The notes under the pieces are model-generated. The model made no database searches. It was not told the origin of the DNA and was given only the letters and a program-made list of their open reading frames with translations. The position numbers and the translations under genes were made by a program. A stretch of DNA of 64,000 bases from Akkermansiaceae bacterium (GTDB lineage Bacteria > Verrucomicrobiota > Verrucomicrobiia > Verrucomicrobiales > Akkermansiaceae), in contig JAHCBC010000004.1 in the NCBI GenBank assembly GCA_019634595.1, positions 248,001 to 312,000 of the forward strand, in the 5' to 3' direction. Shown piece by piece: positions 16,450 through 22,867 of the stretch. Numbering within the stretch: the first letter of the stretch is position 1; each line of letters begins with the position of its first letter.

Positions 16450-17300
16450 TCGCTCCCGCCTCCCCCGGGCGGTTCGAGACAGGTCTCGCCCCGTATGCAG
16501 GGACGCTCCCGGACCACATCAGCCCGACCGCCGCGAAGTCCTACCTCGCCTGCTCCCTGATGTTCTGGTTCGAGCGCGTTGCCTGCCTGCGGAAGAAGAC
16601 CACCGTTTCCCTCCATCTGGGGAAATCCATCCACGCCGCGCTCCAGGCATTCCACCTCGCCCGCTGGCGCGGTGGTGACGATTCCCCGGAAGCCGTCGCC
16701 GCCGCCTTCGAGGATTCCTTCCTCCGACTCGAACGGGACGAGGGACCGGTGAACTTCAAGTCGGACGACGATCGCACCAAGGCCCGCGAGGACGGGCTAC
16801 GGGTGATCGCCGCCTACCTGGACAGTCCGGAAGCACTGAAGGAGAGACCGCGTGCCGTGGAAGTGATGCTCCGGGAGGAGTTGCCCGGGCTGTCCGTTCC
16901 GCTCACCGGCGCAATGGATCTGGTCGAAGGCAATTTCACGCCGGTGGACTTCAAATCGGCTGCCGCCAAGCCCGACACGGCCCATGCGGCGTTCGATCAT
17001 GAAATCCAGCTCGTCTCCTACCAGCTCCTGCTGGAAGCGGCGACCGGCGAAACTCCCCCGTCGCTGGATCTGGTGTTCCTCGTGAAGACCAAAACTCCGC
17101 AGGTGATCCGGGTCAAATCCCCGCCCGCCGGCGAGCACCGGAAACGGCGGGTAACCGCACTCTTGGAAACCGCCGTCGACGGTATCGCCTCGAACCGGTT
17201 CCACCCGCAGCCAGGCATGCAATGCTCCTGGTGCCAGTTCCGCAACGGATGCGCGGCCTGGCTTCCGGAGCGGTTGGTGGAAAGGAGAATCGCCGCATGA
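16446..17300 (+). CDS. PD-(D/E)XK nuclease family protein (RecB/Cas4-like)
   Basis: This 284-residue protein is a RecB-type nuclease. It shows the conserved early helix (SPTAAKSYLACSLMFWFERV, GKSIHAALQAFH). The catalytic core is LTGAMDLVEGNFTPVDFKSA, with Asp about 157 and the D-x-K pair. QLVSYQLLLE is the Q-x-x-x-Y motif, and the C-terminal cysteine group CSWCQFRNGC, with the earlier Cys in CLRKK or YLACSL, could bind an Fe-S cluster. This arrangement is seen in Cas4 and AddB-like nucleases. It overlaps both neighbours by ATGA. It lies 2 kb from the CRISPR array but belongs to a separate transcription unit, so a Cas4 role is only a possibility. Confidence 0.85.
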   Translation: MIAPASPGRFETGLAPYAGTLPDHISPTAAKSYLACSLMFWFERVACLRKKTTVSLHLGKSIHAALQAFHLARWRGGDDSPEAVAAAFEDSFLRLERDEGPVNFKSDDDRTKAREDGLRVIAAYLDSPEALKERPRAVEVMLREELPGLSVPLTGAMDLVEGNFTPVDFKSAAAKPDTAHAAFDHEIQLVSYQLLLEAATGETPPSLDLVFLVKTKTPQVIRVKSPPAGEHRKRRVTALLETAVDGIASNRFHPQPGMQCSWCQFRNGCAAWLPERLVERRIAA

Positions 17301-17485
17301 ACCGCAGCCTTCTCCTTCCGCTCGCCGCCGTCCTCTTCGCCGCTTCGTCCTGCAAGGACGAGCCGGTGAAGGTGGCACCTCCCCCGGTCACCGACGTCCG
17401 TCCCCTCGGGGACGGACTCAAGGTGATCGGTTTCGCGCTCCTCGGCGCATCCGTCGTCCTGACGTTGGGACGGCTCCTCCGTTGA
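17297..17485 (+). CDS. Small lipoprotein
   Basis: This 62-residue protein starts at ATG 17297, overlapping the nuclease stop (ATGA). It has a lipoprotein signal peptide (LLLPLAAVLFAASSC, lipobox ASSC at residues about 16-19). A short Pro-rich linker follows, then a C-terminal membrane helix (VIGFALLGASVVLTLGRLL). Its tight coupling to the nuclease gene means it is co-expressed. The family is not recognised. Small lipoproteins of this kind in phages can act as spanins, but no holin or endolysin is nearby. Confidence 0.6.
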   Translation: MNRSLLLPLAAVLFAASSCKDEPVKVAPPPVTDVRPLGDGLKVIGFALLGASVVLTLGRLLR

Positions 17486-17492
17486 ACACCCC

Positions 17493-17633
17493 ATGAACCC
17501 CAACCCGTACATCCACGTCTTCGCTCTCATCGCCATCGTCGCCCTGGGTTTCCATGTTTTCAGCGACTTCTGGCTGCCCATGGCCCTCGGTGCGGTGGCG
17601 ATGTTCCTCATCGCCCTGATGCTGCGGAGATAA
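17493..17633 (+). CDS. Small membrane protein, 46 residues
   Basis: The frame starts MNPNPYIHVFALIAIVALGF and ends ALMLRR. It has two hydrophobic segments separated by a short polar turn, so it is probably a two-helix hairpin in the inner membrane. It begins eight bases after the lipoprotein stop and is followed by a strong hairpin, so it closes the operon that starts at 15913. It has no recognisable family. Confidence 0.5.
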   Translation: MNPNPYIHVFALIAIVALGFHVFSDFWLPMALGAVAMFLIALMLRR

Positions 17634-17651
17634 ACCCCGAACCACTCCGGA

Positions 17652-17690
17652 AAACACCCGCCCCGGCATCCGTGCCCCGGCGGGTGTTTC
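17652..17690 (+). terminator. Terminator hairpin closing the 15913-17633 operon
   Basis: The perfect eleven-base stem AAACACCCGCC / GGCGGGTGTTT is followed by CCGTTTCC. It lies 18 bases after the stop of the 46-residue gene and 16 bases before the next start codon. Part of the T-tract is inside the stem, so a bidirectional or attenuator function is possible. Confidence 0.65.
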
Positions 17691-17705
17691 CGTTTCCAAA
17701 CCTCA

Positions 17706-18743
17706 ATGCAAACCAACCATACATCCATGACCCCATCATCCCAGAATTCCCTCCTCGACGCCGTGTGCCGCCGGGGAGTCCTCATCGCCACCTCCGTCCG
17801 CTACTGGCGCGGGTGCAAGAAACTCGCTCCAGAGGACCTCGGACTCGATCCGGCCACCGTCAGCGACCGCCTCATCCAGCTCGGCCACAAGCGGCTCATC
17901 CCGCGCGAAGCCCTGTCGAAGTTCGCCCTGATCGAATCCCGCGCCCACTCGCTGGTCGAAGGATCGAGCTTTCCTTTCCTCGGCGGCATCGCCCGCTACG
18001 TCCCCAATCCGCGGCTGGCCGATCTCACCGACAGGCTCGAAAAGCTGCAGGACGAGTTCCGCGAGGAAACCCTCGACTTCGTCGCCAACTACGGCCCGAT
18101 GCGCGAGGCAGCCCTCCTCGAATGGCGGCAGGCCGCCCGCATGCTGGGCGGACGATCCGGCCTGCTGCTCGACACCATCGAACAATCGTTCCCGCCCGCC
18201 GGGAACATCGCCGGTCGCTTCGCCTTCGAGTTCCGCCTGTTCCAGGTGGCCGCACCGGACAGCATCCGGCTGGAAGTCGTCGAGGGTGTCGAACAGATGG
18301 AAGTCGCCGAAGACCGCCGCCGCATCGCCGATGATTCGGCGCGTCGGCTGCGCGGTGACCTTGACGCCTTCATCCGTGAGAGCGTCGCCGCCCTGCGCGA
18401 GCAAACCGCTCTCCTGGCCGGTGAGGTGCTCGCCACCATCAACGGCGCGGAAAATGGCGTCCACCAGCGGACCCTCAACCGGCTCACCACCTTCATCGAC
18501 GAGTTCCGTTCGCTCAACTTCGCGGGCGACCAACAGTTGGAGGCGACGCTGGAGAAGTTCCGCCGGGACCTGCTGACCCGCAGCGCGGAGGAATACCGCA
18601 ACAACGCCGGGGCGATGCAGGATCTGACCACCGGTCTCGACCGCCTGCGTGAATCCGCCGTCCAGCTCGCCAAGGGGGACGCCAGGGATCTGGTCGCCCG
18701 CTTCGGCCAGATGGGCGTGCGCCGGTTCGCCGCGGTGGGTTGA
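17706..18743 (+). CDS. DUF3150-like protein
   Basis: This 345-residue cytoplasmic protein resembles the DUF3150 family. It has an opening of VLIATSVRYWRGCKKL, a QLGHKRLIPREAL block, a GGIARYVPNPRLADLTDRL block and a long charged helical region towards the C-terminus. DUF3150 proteins occur on plasmids and in mobile elements, often near AAA+ ATPases; their activity is not known. Here a Ycf46-like AAA+ ATPase is 2.5 kb downstream. An ATG eight codons downstream is an alternative start. The stop codon overlaps the -35 element of the next gene. Confidence 0.6.
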   Translation: MQTNHTSMTPSSQNSLLDAVCRRGVLIATSVRYWRGCKKLAPEDLGLDPATVSDRLIQLGHKRLIPREALSKFALIESRAHSLVEGSSFPFLGGIARYVPNPRLADLTDRLEKLQDEFREETLDFVANYGPMREAALLEWRQAARMLGGRSGLLLDTIEQSFPPAGNIAGRFAFEFRLFQVAAPDSIRLEVVEGVEQMEVAEDRRRIADDSARRLRGDLDAFIRESVAALREQTALLAGEVLATINGAENGVHQRTLNRLTTFIDEFRSLNFAGDQQLEATLEKFRRDLLTRSAEEYRNNAGAMQDLTTGLDRLRESAVQLAKGDARDLVARFGQMGVRRFAAVG

Positions 18744-18775
18744 CAAAACAACCCTGTCCGCTCCTCTATTGGAGC
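18740..18775 (+). promoter_or_regulatory. Promoter with operator dyad O2 for the peptidase gene
   Basis: A consensus -35 TTGACA at 18740-18745 overlaps the stop of the upstream gene. The candidate -10 TCTATT (18765-18770, spacing 19) is the six-base centre of the dyad GCTCC-N6-GGAGC at 18760-18775. A repressor bound there would block RNA polymerase directly. Transcription would start about 18777, only a few bases before the ATG at 18784, giving a nearly leaderless mRNA. Confidence 0.65.
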
Positions 18776-18783
18776 ATTCACCC

Positions 18784-19365
18784 ATGCCCTACACCCGCCG
18801 CACACCCCGTCGTCCGCTCCGGCATGTCATCACGTTGCCGGAGCTGGACTCCGCCAACGGGAAGGTGACCGACGAGTTGTGGCGGCTCGGGTTCTGGGCG
18901 GGTCAGGTGCCGGAGATCGGGGTGTATCTCGTGTCCTTCTCCGCCTACGGCCTGAAGTGCTACGGCTGGTACGAGGGATCGATCCACATCCCACGGGTGT
19001 CCGGAGCGCAGTTGTTCGACCTGGTGTCCGGCCACCACACCCGGCTCACCGACATCCTGCGCCACGAGTGGGCGCACGGTGTCGCTGACGCCTTCCCCGG
19101 ACTGATTGATTCGAGGAGGTTCAGGGAAGCCTTTGGCGGCCCCTATGAGGAGTCGGAACGAATCCACGATTACGATCCGGTGCTCCATGTGACCCGCTAT
19201 GCCTCCACCATGCCGTGCGAGGACTTTTCCGAAGTCTTCCACCACTACCTCCGCCACAAGGGACGCATTCCCGCCCACCTCACAAAGAAGCCCGTCATCG
19301 TCCGCAAATGGGATTTCATCCGGCGCATGGCGGAGCGCACCGCGAAGAATCGTCACCACTGGTGA
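18784..19365 (+). CDS. Putative zinc metallopeptidase with HExxH motif
   Basis: This 193-residue protein carries HEWAH at residues 94-98, the zinc-binding and catalytic motif of metallopeptidases. A downstream acidic region, CEDFSEVFHHYLRHKG (Glu 146 and 150), could supply the third ligand. The N-terminus is basic (MPYTRRTPRRPLRH) and there is no signal peptide, so it acts in the cytoplasm. The family was not named from memory. The start follows a strong, operator-controlled promoter. The product could cleave a regulator or a phage or host protein, but no substrate is indicated. Confidence 0.6.
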   Translation: MPYTRRTPRRPLRHVITLPELDSANGKVTDELWRLGFWAGQVPEIGVYLVSFSAYGLKCYGWYEGSIHIPRVSGAQLFDLVSGHHTRLTDILRHEWAHGVADAFPGLIDSRRFREAFGGPYEESERIHDYDPVLHVTRYASTMPCEDFSEVFHHYLRHKGRIPAHLTKKPVIVRKWDFIRRMAERTAKNRHHW

Positions 19366-19395
19366 CGCCCCCTTCATCACTCCTTCCTCCCGCAC

Positions 19396-19426
19396 AGGCG
19401 GTCCGGTTCTCCGGACCGCCTTTTTC
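19396..19426 (+). terminator. Rho-independent terminator after the peptidase gene
   Basis: The perfect eleven-base stem AGGCGGTCCGG / CCGGACCGCCT with a TTCT loop is followed by TTTTC. It lies 30 bases after the peptidase stop. The next gene (19551) is 125 bases further on, so that gene needs its own promoter within 19427-19550. Confidence 0.85.
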
Positions 19427-19550
19427 ATTTTCCTCACCGAGCACTTCCCCACACCCCGACCGCCAGATCCGTCCCATCAGCCCGAATGCCCCAACCAACT
19501 CCACTGCCAATCCTGAAAACCGAACACTGAAAACCAACAAACTCCACACC

Positions 19551-19934
19551 ATGTCCCACTTCACCTCCATCCGAACCGAAGTCCGCGATCTGGAGGCCCT
19601 CAACGACGCCTGCGTCGAGATGGGCCTCCGGCTGCTCAAGGAAACCCCATGCCGCGGCTACGCGGGCGCCACCCGCATGGCCGGTCATGTCATCCAGCTC
19701 AAAGGCCCCTACGACATCGCGGTCGATCCCGTCGAGGGTGGCCGCTACGGCTTCACCACCGACTGGTGGGCGGGCCATGTCGAACAGGAGGTCGGTCCCG
19801 CCTATGGACGGCTCCTCCAGTCCTACGGTGTCCACAAGACAATCCGCGCCGCCCGCTCCCGGGGGCTGCGGACGACCCGCAGGCTCCAAGCCGACGGCTC
19901 CGTCGTCCTCACCTTGGAAGGAGGCTCCCTATGA
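19551..19934 (+). CDS. DUF1257 (Ycf35-like) protein
   Basis: This 127-residue protein matches the DUF1257/Ycf35 family. It has the opening MSHFTSIRTEVRDLEALNDA, then CRGYAGATRMAGHVIQL, YDIAVDPVEGGRYGFTTDWW and a C-terminal RARGLR-like block before a beta hairpin. Family members are encoded in cyanobacteria and some plastid genomes, and their molecular function is not known. The gene overlaps the DUF2997 gene by ATGA, a pairing that also recurs in cyanobacteria. With the Ycf46-like ATPase at 21197 it forms the core of the island. Confidence 0.8.
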   Translation: MSHFTSIRTEVRDLEALNDACVEMGLRLLKETPCRGYAGATRMAGHVIQLKGPYDIAVDPVEGGRYGFTTDWWAGHVEQEVGPAYGRLLQSYGVHKTIRAARSRGLRTTRRLQADGSVVLTLEGGSL

Positions 19935-20131
19935 AACGCCAGATCATCGTCCAGGTCTACCCCGATGGCAGAACCACCATCGAAGCCAAGGGCTTCAGCG
20001 GCCGGAAATGCCTCGATGCCACGAAATTCCTGGAAGACGGACTGGCTGCGCCCCCCTCCGGTGTTGTCGCCCGCTCATACCGGGGGTCAATACCTGTCCC
20101 AAATCCTCAGAAACTGGGAGGTGGCCAGTGA
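19931..20131 (+). CDS. DUF2997 protein
   Basis: This 66-residue protein begins MKRQIIVQVYPDGRTTIEAKGFSG and continues RKCLDATKFLEDGL. This is the full signature of DUF2997: a beta hairpin, then the KGFSGxxCLDATKFLE segment with its single cysteine. The C-terminal 25 residues are less conserved and Pro-rich. DUF2997 genes usually sit beside DUF1257 genes, as here with ATGA overlap. Function is unknown. It also overlaps the next gene (GTGA). Confidence 0.8.
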   Translation: MKRQIIVQVYPDGRTTIEAKGFSGRKCLDATKFLEDGLAAPPSGVVARSYRGSIPVPNPQKLGGGQ

Positions 20132-20361
20132 ATCACCGTCTCCGTTTCGATCCCACGGGATGGGTCGGGTGTCTCTACACCGAAGCCATCGACCTGCGGG
20201 AACTCGGGACACTTCAGATTACCCGGGCCACCTCCATCGAGTTCAACCCGGACTCCCAGCAATGGGAGGTGAGGGCCGCCGGTGAGGGCAAGCTCCTCCA
20301 TTCCCATCCCTCCCGGGACGCCTGTCTCCGCTGGGAAAGGGAAAACCTCCACCCCGGCTGA
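20128..20361 (+). CDS. Small hypothetical protein coupled to DUF2997
   Basis: This 77-residue protein starts at GTG 20128, overlapping the DUF2997 stop (GTGA). It reads RLRFDPTGWVGCLYTEAIDL, then LQITRATSIEFNPDSQQWEVRA, and ends with a DACLRWERENLHP helix. The predicted fold is a small beta sheet with a terminal helix. Its position directly after DUF1257 and DUF2997 with overlapping codons implies a stoichiometric partner. It is convergent with, and one base from, the repressor gene on the other strand. No function is known to me. Confidence 0.65.
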   Translation: MNHRLRFDPTGWVGCLYTEAIDLRELGTLQITRATSIEFNPDSQQWEVRAAGEGKLLHSHPSRDACLRWERENLHPG

Positions 20362-20362
20362 G

Positions 20363-20641
20363 TCAGGCGTTGGTATCGCCGTGGCGGGCAACCTCCACGG
20401 CTTTCTTCACCGAAAACCCTCCCAGAAGATCCGCCAGGTCGCACTTGAGCGCCTTCGCCAGCACGATGACCTCCGCGTCGTTCACGCGCCGGAGGCCCGC
20501 CTCAATCTTGGCGAAGGTGCCCCGGGTGATGTCCCAGCCCTGTCGCTGGCATTCACCCGCCAACGCGTCCTGCGAAAGGTCGGCTGCGACCCTCAGCTTG
20601 CGGACCCGTTCGCCCACCAAATTCTGACTACCGGCTGCCAT
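20363..20641 (-). CDS. XRE-family transcriptional repressor of the island
   Basis: This 92-residue protein is little more than a Cro/CI-type helix-turn-helix. It reads VGERVRKLRVAADLSQDAL, then the recognition region WDITRGTFAKIEAGLRRVND, and a closing VIVLAKALKCDLADLLGG. The ATG at 20641 is chosen; the open frame upstream runs through the operator sites. It is divergent from the lipoprotein gene at 20743, and two dyads (20642-20659 and 20688-20705) lie between them. This suggests autoregulation and control of the other dyad-bearing promoters. It is related in sequence to the ICE regulator at 27510. Confidence 0.85.
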   Translation of the reverse strand: MAAGSQNLVGERVRKLRVAADLSQDALAGECQRQGWDITRGTFAKIEAGLRRVNDAEVIVLAKALKCDLADLLGGFSVKKAVEVARHGDTNA

Positions 20642-20659
20642 TGCTCCAAAAACAGAGCT
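20642..20659. promoter_or_regulatory. Secondary operator O3b adjoining the repressor start
   Basis: TGCTCC-AAAAAC-AGAGCT matches the operator pattern perfectly in the left arm and at four of six bases in the right. It directly abuts the repressor start codon. Occupancy would block repressor transcription or translation initiation. A TTGACG -35-like element for the plus strand begins at 20659. Confidence 0.45.
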
Positions 20660-20687
20660 TGACGCTAACCGGCGGAAGGAATCCGAA

Positions 20688-20705
20688 TGCTCCCATATCG
20701 GAGCA
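20688..20705. promoter_or_regulatory. Operator dyad O3 (TGCTCC-N6-GGAGCA)
   Basis: This is a perfect six-plus-six dyad with spacer CATATC between the divergent repressor and lipoprotein genes. Arm sequence and spacing are identical to O1, and O2 differs by one arm base. It lies 38 bases before the lipoprotein ATG at 20743. Confidence 0.75.
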
Positions 20706-20742
20706 AAACACATCATCCTCCAATACCCCTCCAAACCAATCC

Positions 20743-21102
20743 ATGAAAACCAATCCCATCCTGATCGTCCTCCTGTCTCTCGGGCTTGTCTGCTGCGGCC
20801 CGAACGAAGCGGATCTCCGAGCGGAGCTCCAATCGATCGACGCCGAACTCGTCCAGCTGCGGACCGCTGCCTACCGTTACCAATCCCAGATGAACCAGGC
20901 GGAGTTCGCCTCGTTCATCGGCTCCTTCGCCGCCGGTTATGGAGCGACCTCAGGCGACTACGGCCTGGCTGGTGACGGCGCGGGTACCGTCATCGAGGCC
21001 GCAGGCAACCACGAAGTCGCCAGCTACTCGCTGGAACAGATCAAGCAACGGCACTCCCAGTTGATCTCCCGCCGCAACGAGGTTGTGAGACAGCTGAACT
21101 GA
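20743..21102 (+). CDS. Lipoprotein with coiled-coil domain
   Basis: This 119-residue protein has a lipoprotein signal peptide (PILIVLLSLGLVCCG, lipobox with Cys at residue 18 or 19). A coiled coil follows (EADLRAELQSIDAELVQLRTAAYRY), then a Gly/Ala-rich middle (GSFAAGYGATSGDYGLAGDGAG) and a final helix (LEQIKQRHSQLISRRNEVV). It is probably an outer- or inner-membrane-anchored periplasmic protein. It is divergent from the repressor and under operator O3. The family is not recognised. Confidence 0.6.
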   Translation: MKTNPILIVLLSLGLVCCGPNEADLRAELQSIDAELVQLRTAAYRYQSQMNQAEFASFIGSFAAGYGATSGDYGLAGDGAGTVIEAAGNHEVASYSLEQIKQRHSQLISRRNEVVRQLN

Positions 21103-21134
21103 GCTAGTCCGGCATCATCCCCCCAACCCGCACC

Positions 21135-21167
21135 GCCCCGGTTCTCCCCATGGAGGACCGGGGCTTT
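21135..21167 (+). terminator. Terminator hairpin between lipoprotein and AAA+ genes
   Basis: The stem GCCCCGGTTCTCC / GGAGGACCGGGGC (one G-T pair) is followed by TTTCCACTTCC. It lies 32 bases after the lipoprotein stop and 29 bases before the AAA+ start codon. The arrangement matches the hairpins at 15864 and 17652. Confidence 0.7.
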
Positions 21168-21196
21168 CCACTTCCAACCCACAACACAAATCCATC

Positions 21197-22714
21197 ATGC
21201 AACACCAGCTCACCACTTATCTCCGCGCCGGGCATCCCGGCATGGTCATCGTCACCGCCGAGGAGGCGCGGGCGGAAGCGGAAATCACCGCCGCCTGCGC
21301 CTCCCAAAACCGCCACCTGTCCGCCTGGTCCTCGTCCGACGGCCTGGTCGATACCATGGCATCCACCTCCCAGCCCTGCCCCGACCCGCTGGAAGCCCTC
21401 CAGTTCATCGAGGGGAAGTTCGGCCGGACCGATCCGCGTCATGTGGTCGTCATGCGCGATCTCCAGCTCCATCTGGACCAGAGCGACCCCATGCTCACCC
21501 GCCGGATGAAGGATCTGCTCCGCCTGGCCAAGTCCGGAGGGCATTGCCTGATCCTGCTCGGCTGTCGCTCGAAACTCCCCGCCGAACTCGAACATGAATT
21601 CGTCCGGCTCGACCTGGAACTCCCGGGCCCGGAGCAACTGGCCGCCGTTCTCGATGGGATCATCACTTCCGCCGGGAAGGAAGCTCCCGCAGCGGATGTC
21701 CGGAATGCCCTCCTCTCCTCCGCCCTCGGACTGACCACGATGGAAGCTGAGAATGCCTTCGCCCTCTCCCTGGTGGAGGCCGGTGAACTGGCTCCCGCGG
21801 TCATCGCCCGGGAAAAGGCCCGCACCCTGAAAACGAACGGCTTGGTGGAGGTCATCGAAACCGCTCCTTCGCTCGACGCGGTGGGTGGTCTCGACCAGCT
21901 CAAGCAGTGGCTCCTTTCCCGCAAGGAGGCGTTTTCGCCGGAGGCACGCGCTTTCGGCCTGCCCCTTCCAAAGGGGCTTCTCATGGCCGGCGTGCCCGGG
22001 ACCGGCAAAAGCCTCACGGCCAAGGCGACCGCCATGGTCTTTGGGATGCCGCTGCTGCGTCTGGACATGGGAAAGGTCTTCGGCGGCATCGTCGGCCAGA
22101 GCGAGGCGAACCTGCGTTCCGTCATCGGGACGGCGGAGGCCATCGCTCCCTGCGTGCTATGGATCGACGAGATCGAGAAGGGATTTTCCGGCAACCAATC
22201 GTCCGGATCGGCGGATGGCGGAACATCGTCCCGGGTCTTCGGCAGTTTCCTGTCCTGGATGCAGGAGAAGGAAAAACCCGTGTTCGTCGTCGCCACCGCG
22301 AATGACGTGTCGAAGCTCCCGCCGGAGTTCCTCCGAAAGGGCCGCTTCGACGAGTTGTTCTTCGTCGATCTGCCCAACCAGGCCGAACGCGCCGCCATCT
22401 GGGACATCGTGATCCGGAAATACGGACGCTCCATCGTCCGTTTCGATCAGGTCACCCTCGCCCGTGCCACCGAACAGTACACCGGAGCTGAGATCGAGGC
22501 GATCTTCGTCGAGGCGCTGCACGAGGCGTTTTCGGGATCGCGGGATGTCACCGAGAAGGACGTTTTCGCCGCCATCGGTGACATCATCCCGATGGCGACG
22601 CTGATGGACGGAGAGATCGGACGGCTCCGCCATTGGGCGAAGGGCCGCGCCCGCGAGGCCGCCGCACCATCACCGAAACGCCCGAGGACGTCCCGGAACC
22701 TTTCGGAAAACTGA
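21197..22714 (+). CDS. Ycf46-like AAA+ ATPase
   Basis: This 505-residue AAA+ protein has a degenerate N-terminal RecA-like region (residues 1-200, with HPGMVIVTAEEARAE and a non-Walker loop). The active AAA domain has Walker A GVPGTGKSLTAKA (about 266-278), Walker B CVLWIDEIEKGF, sensor 1 FVVATANDVSKLP and the arginine finger/second region of homology LRKGRFDELFFVDLP. A lid domain with YTGAEIEAIFVEAL completes it. A dead first module followed by this active one is the plan of Ycf46, a conserved cyanobacterial and plastid protein of unknown role. Together with DUF1257 and DUF2997 it suggests a functional module. It would remodel a protein or protein-DNA complex in the cytoplasm. Confidence 0.85.
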   Translation: MQHQLTTYLRAGHPGMVIVTAEEARAEAEITAACASQNRHLSAWSSSDGLVDTMASTSQPCPDPLEALQFIEGKFGRTDPRHVVVMRDLQLHLDQSDPMLTRRMKDLLRLAKSGGHCLILLGCRSKLPAELEHEFVRLDLELPGPEQLAAVLDGIITSAGKEAPAADVRNALLSSALGLTTMEAENAFALSLVEAGELAPAVIAREKARTLKTNGLVEVIETAPSLDAVGGLDQLKQWLLSRKEAFSPEARAFGLPLPKGLLMAGVPGTGKSLTAKATAMVFGMPLLRLDMGKVFGGIVGQSEANLRSVIGTAEAIAPCVLWIDEIEKGFSGNQSSGSADGGTSSRVFGSFLSWMQEKEKPVFVVATANDVSKLPPEFLRKGRFDELFFVDLPNQAERAAIWDIVIRKYGRSIVRFDQVTLARATEQYTGAEIEAIFVEALHEAFSGSRDVTEKDVFAAIGDIIPMATLMDGEIGRLRHWAKGRAREAAAPSPKRPRTSRNLSEN

Positions 22715-22734
22715 ACCCCTTTTGAGGACAGGCA

Positions 22735-22850
22735 TCGCCTGAGGCAAGCCCGGCCGCACGACACGCCCAAGCGCGGCCGGGGCAACACACGGGTCGGCCC
22801 CGCGGGAATGCGTTCCCCGCCGGGTCGGCCCGATTCCTTTTCCCCCTGAA
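22735..22850 (+). other. GC-rich structured intergenic region before the ligase
   Basis: This 150-base gap contains several short complementary GC blocks and a direct repeat GGGTCGGCCC at about 22793 and 22823. Between the copies is a near-perfect hairpin, GCGGGAA-TGCG-TTCCCCGC. A short T-rich stretch (CCTTTTTCCCC) follows. It could be a terminator for the AAA+ gene and a leader for the ligase gene. Confidence 0.5.
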
Positions 22851-22867
22851 CCAACCACACAAACACC

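Noticed and set aside
16446..17300. PD-(D/E)XK nuclease as a Cas4 belonging to the RT-Cas1-Cas2 module
   Set aside because: It has Cas4-like motifs but lies 2 kb away, beyond two minus-strand genes and the operator region, and is coupled to other genes. The link is not supported by layout.
20363..20641. XRE protein as an antitoxin of a toxin-antitoxin pair
   Set aside because: The convergent 77-residue neighbour is coupled to DUF2997, not to the XRE gene, and the divergent neighbour is a lipoprotein. The operator pattern fits a regulon repressor better.
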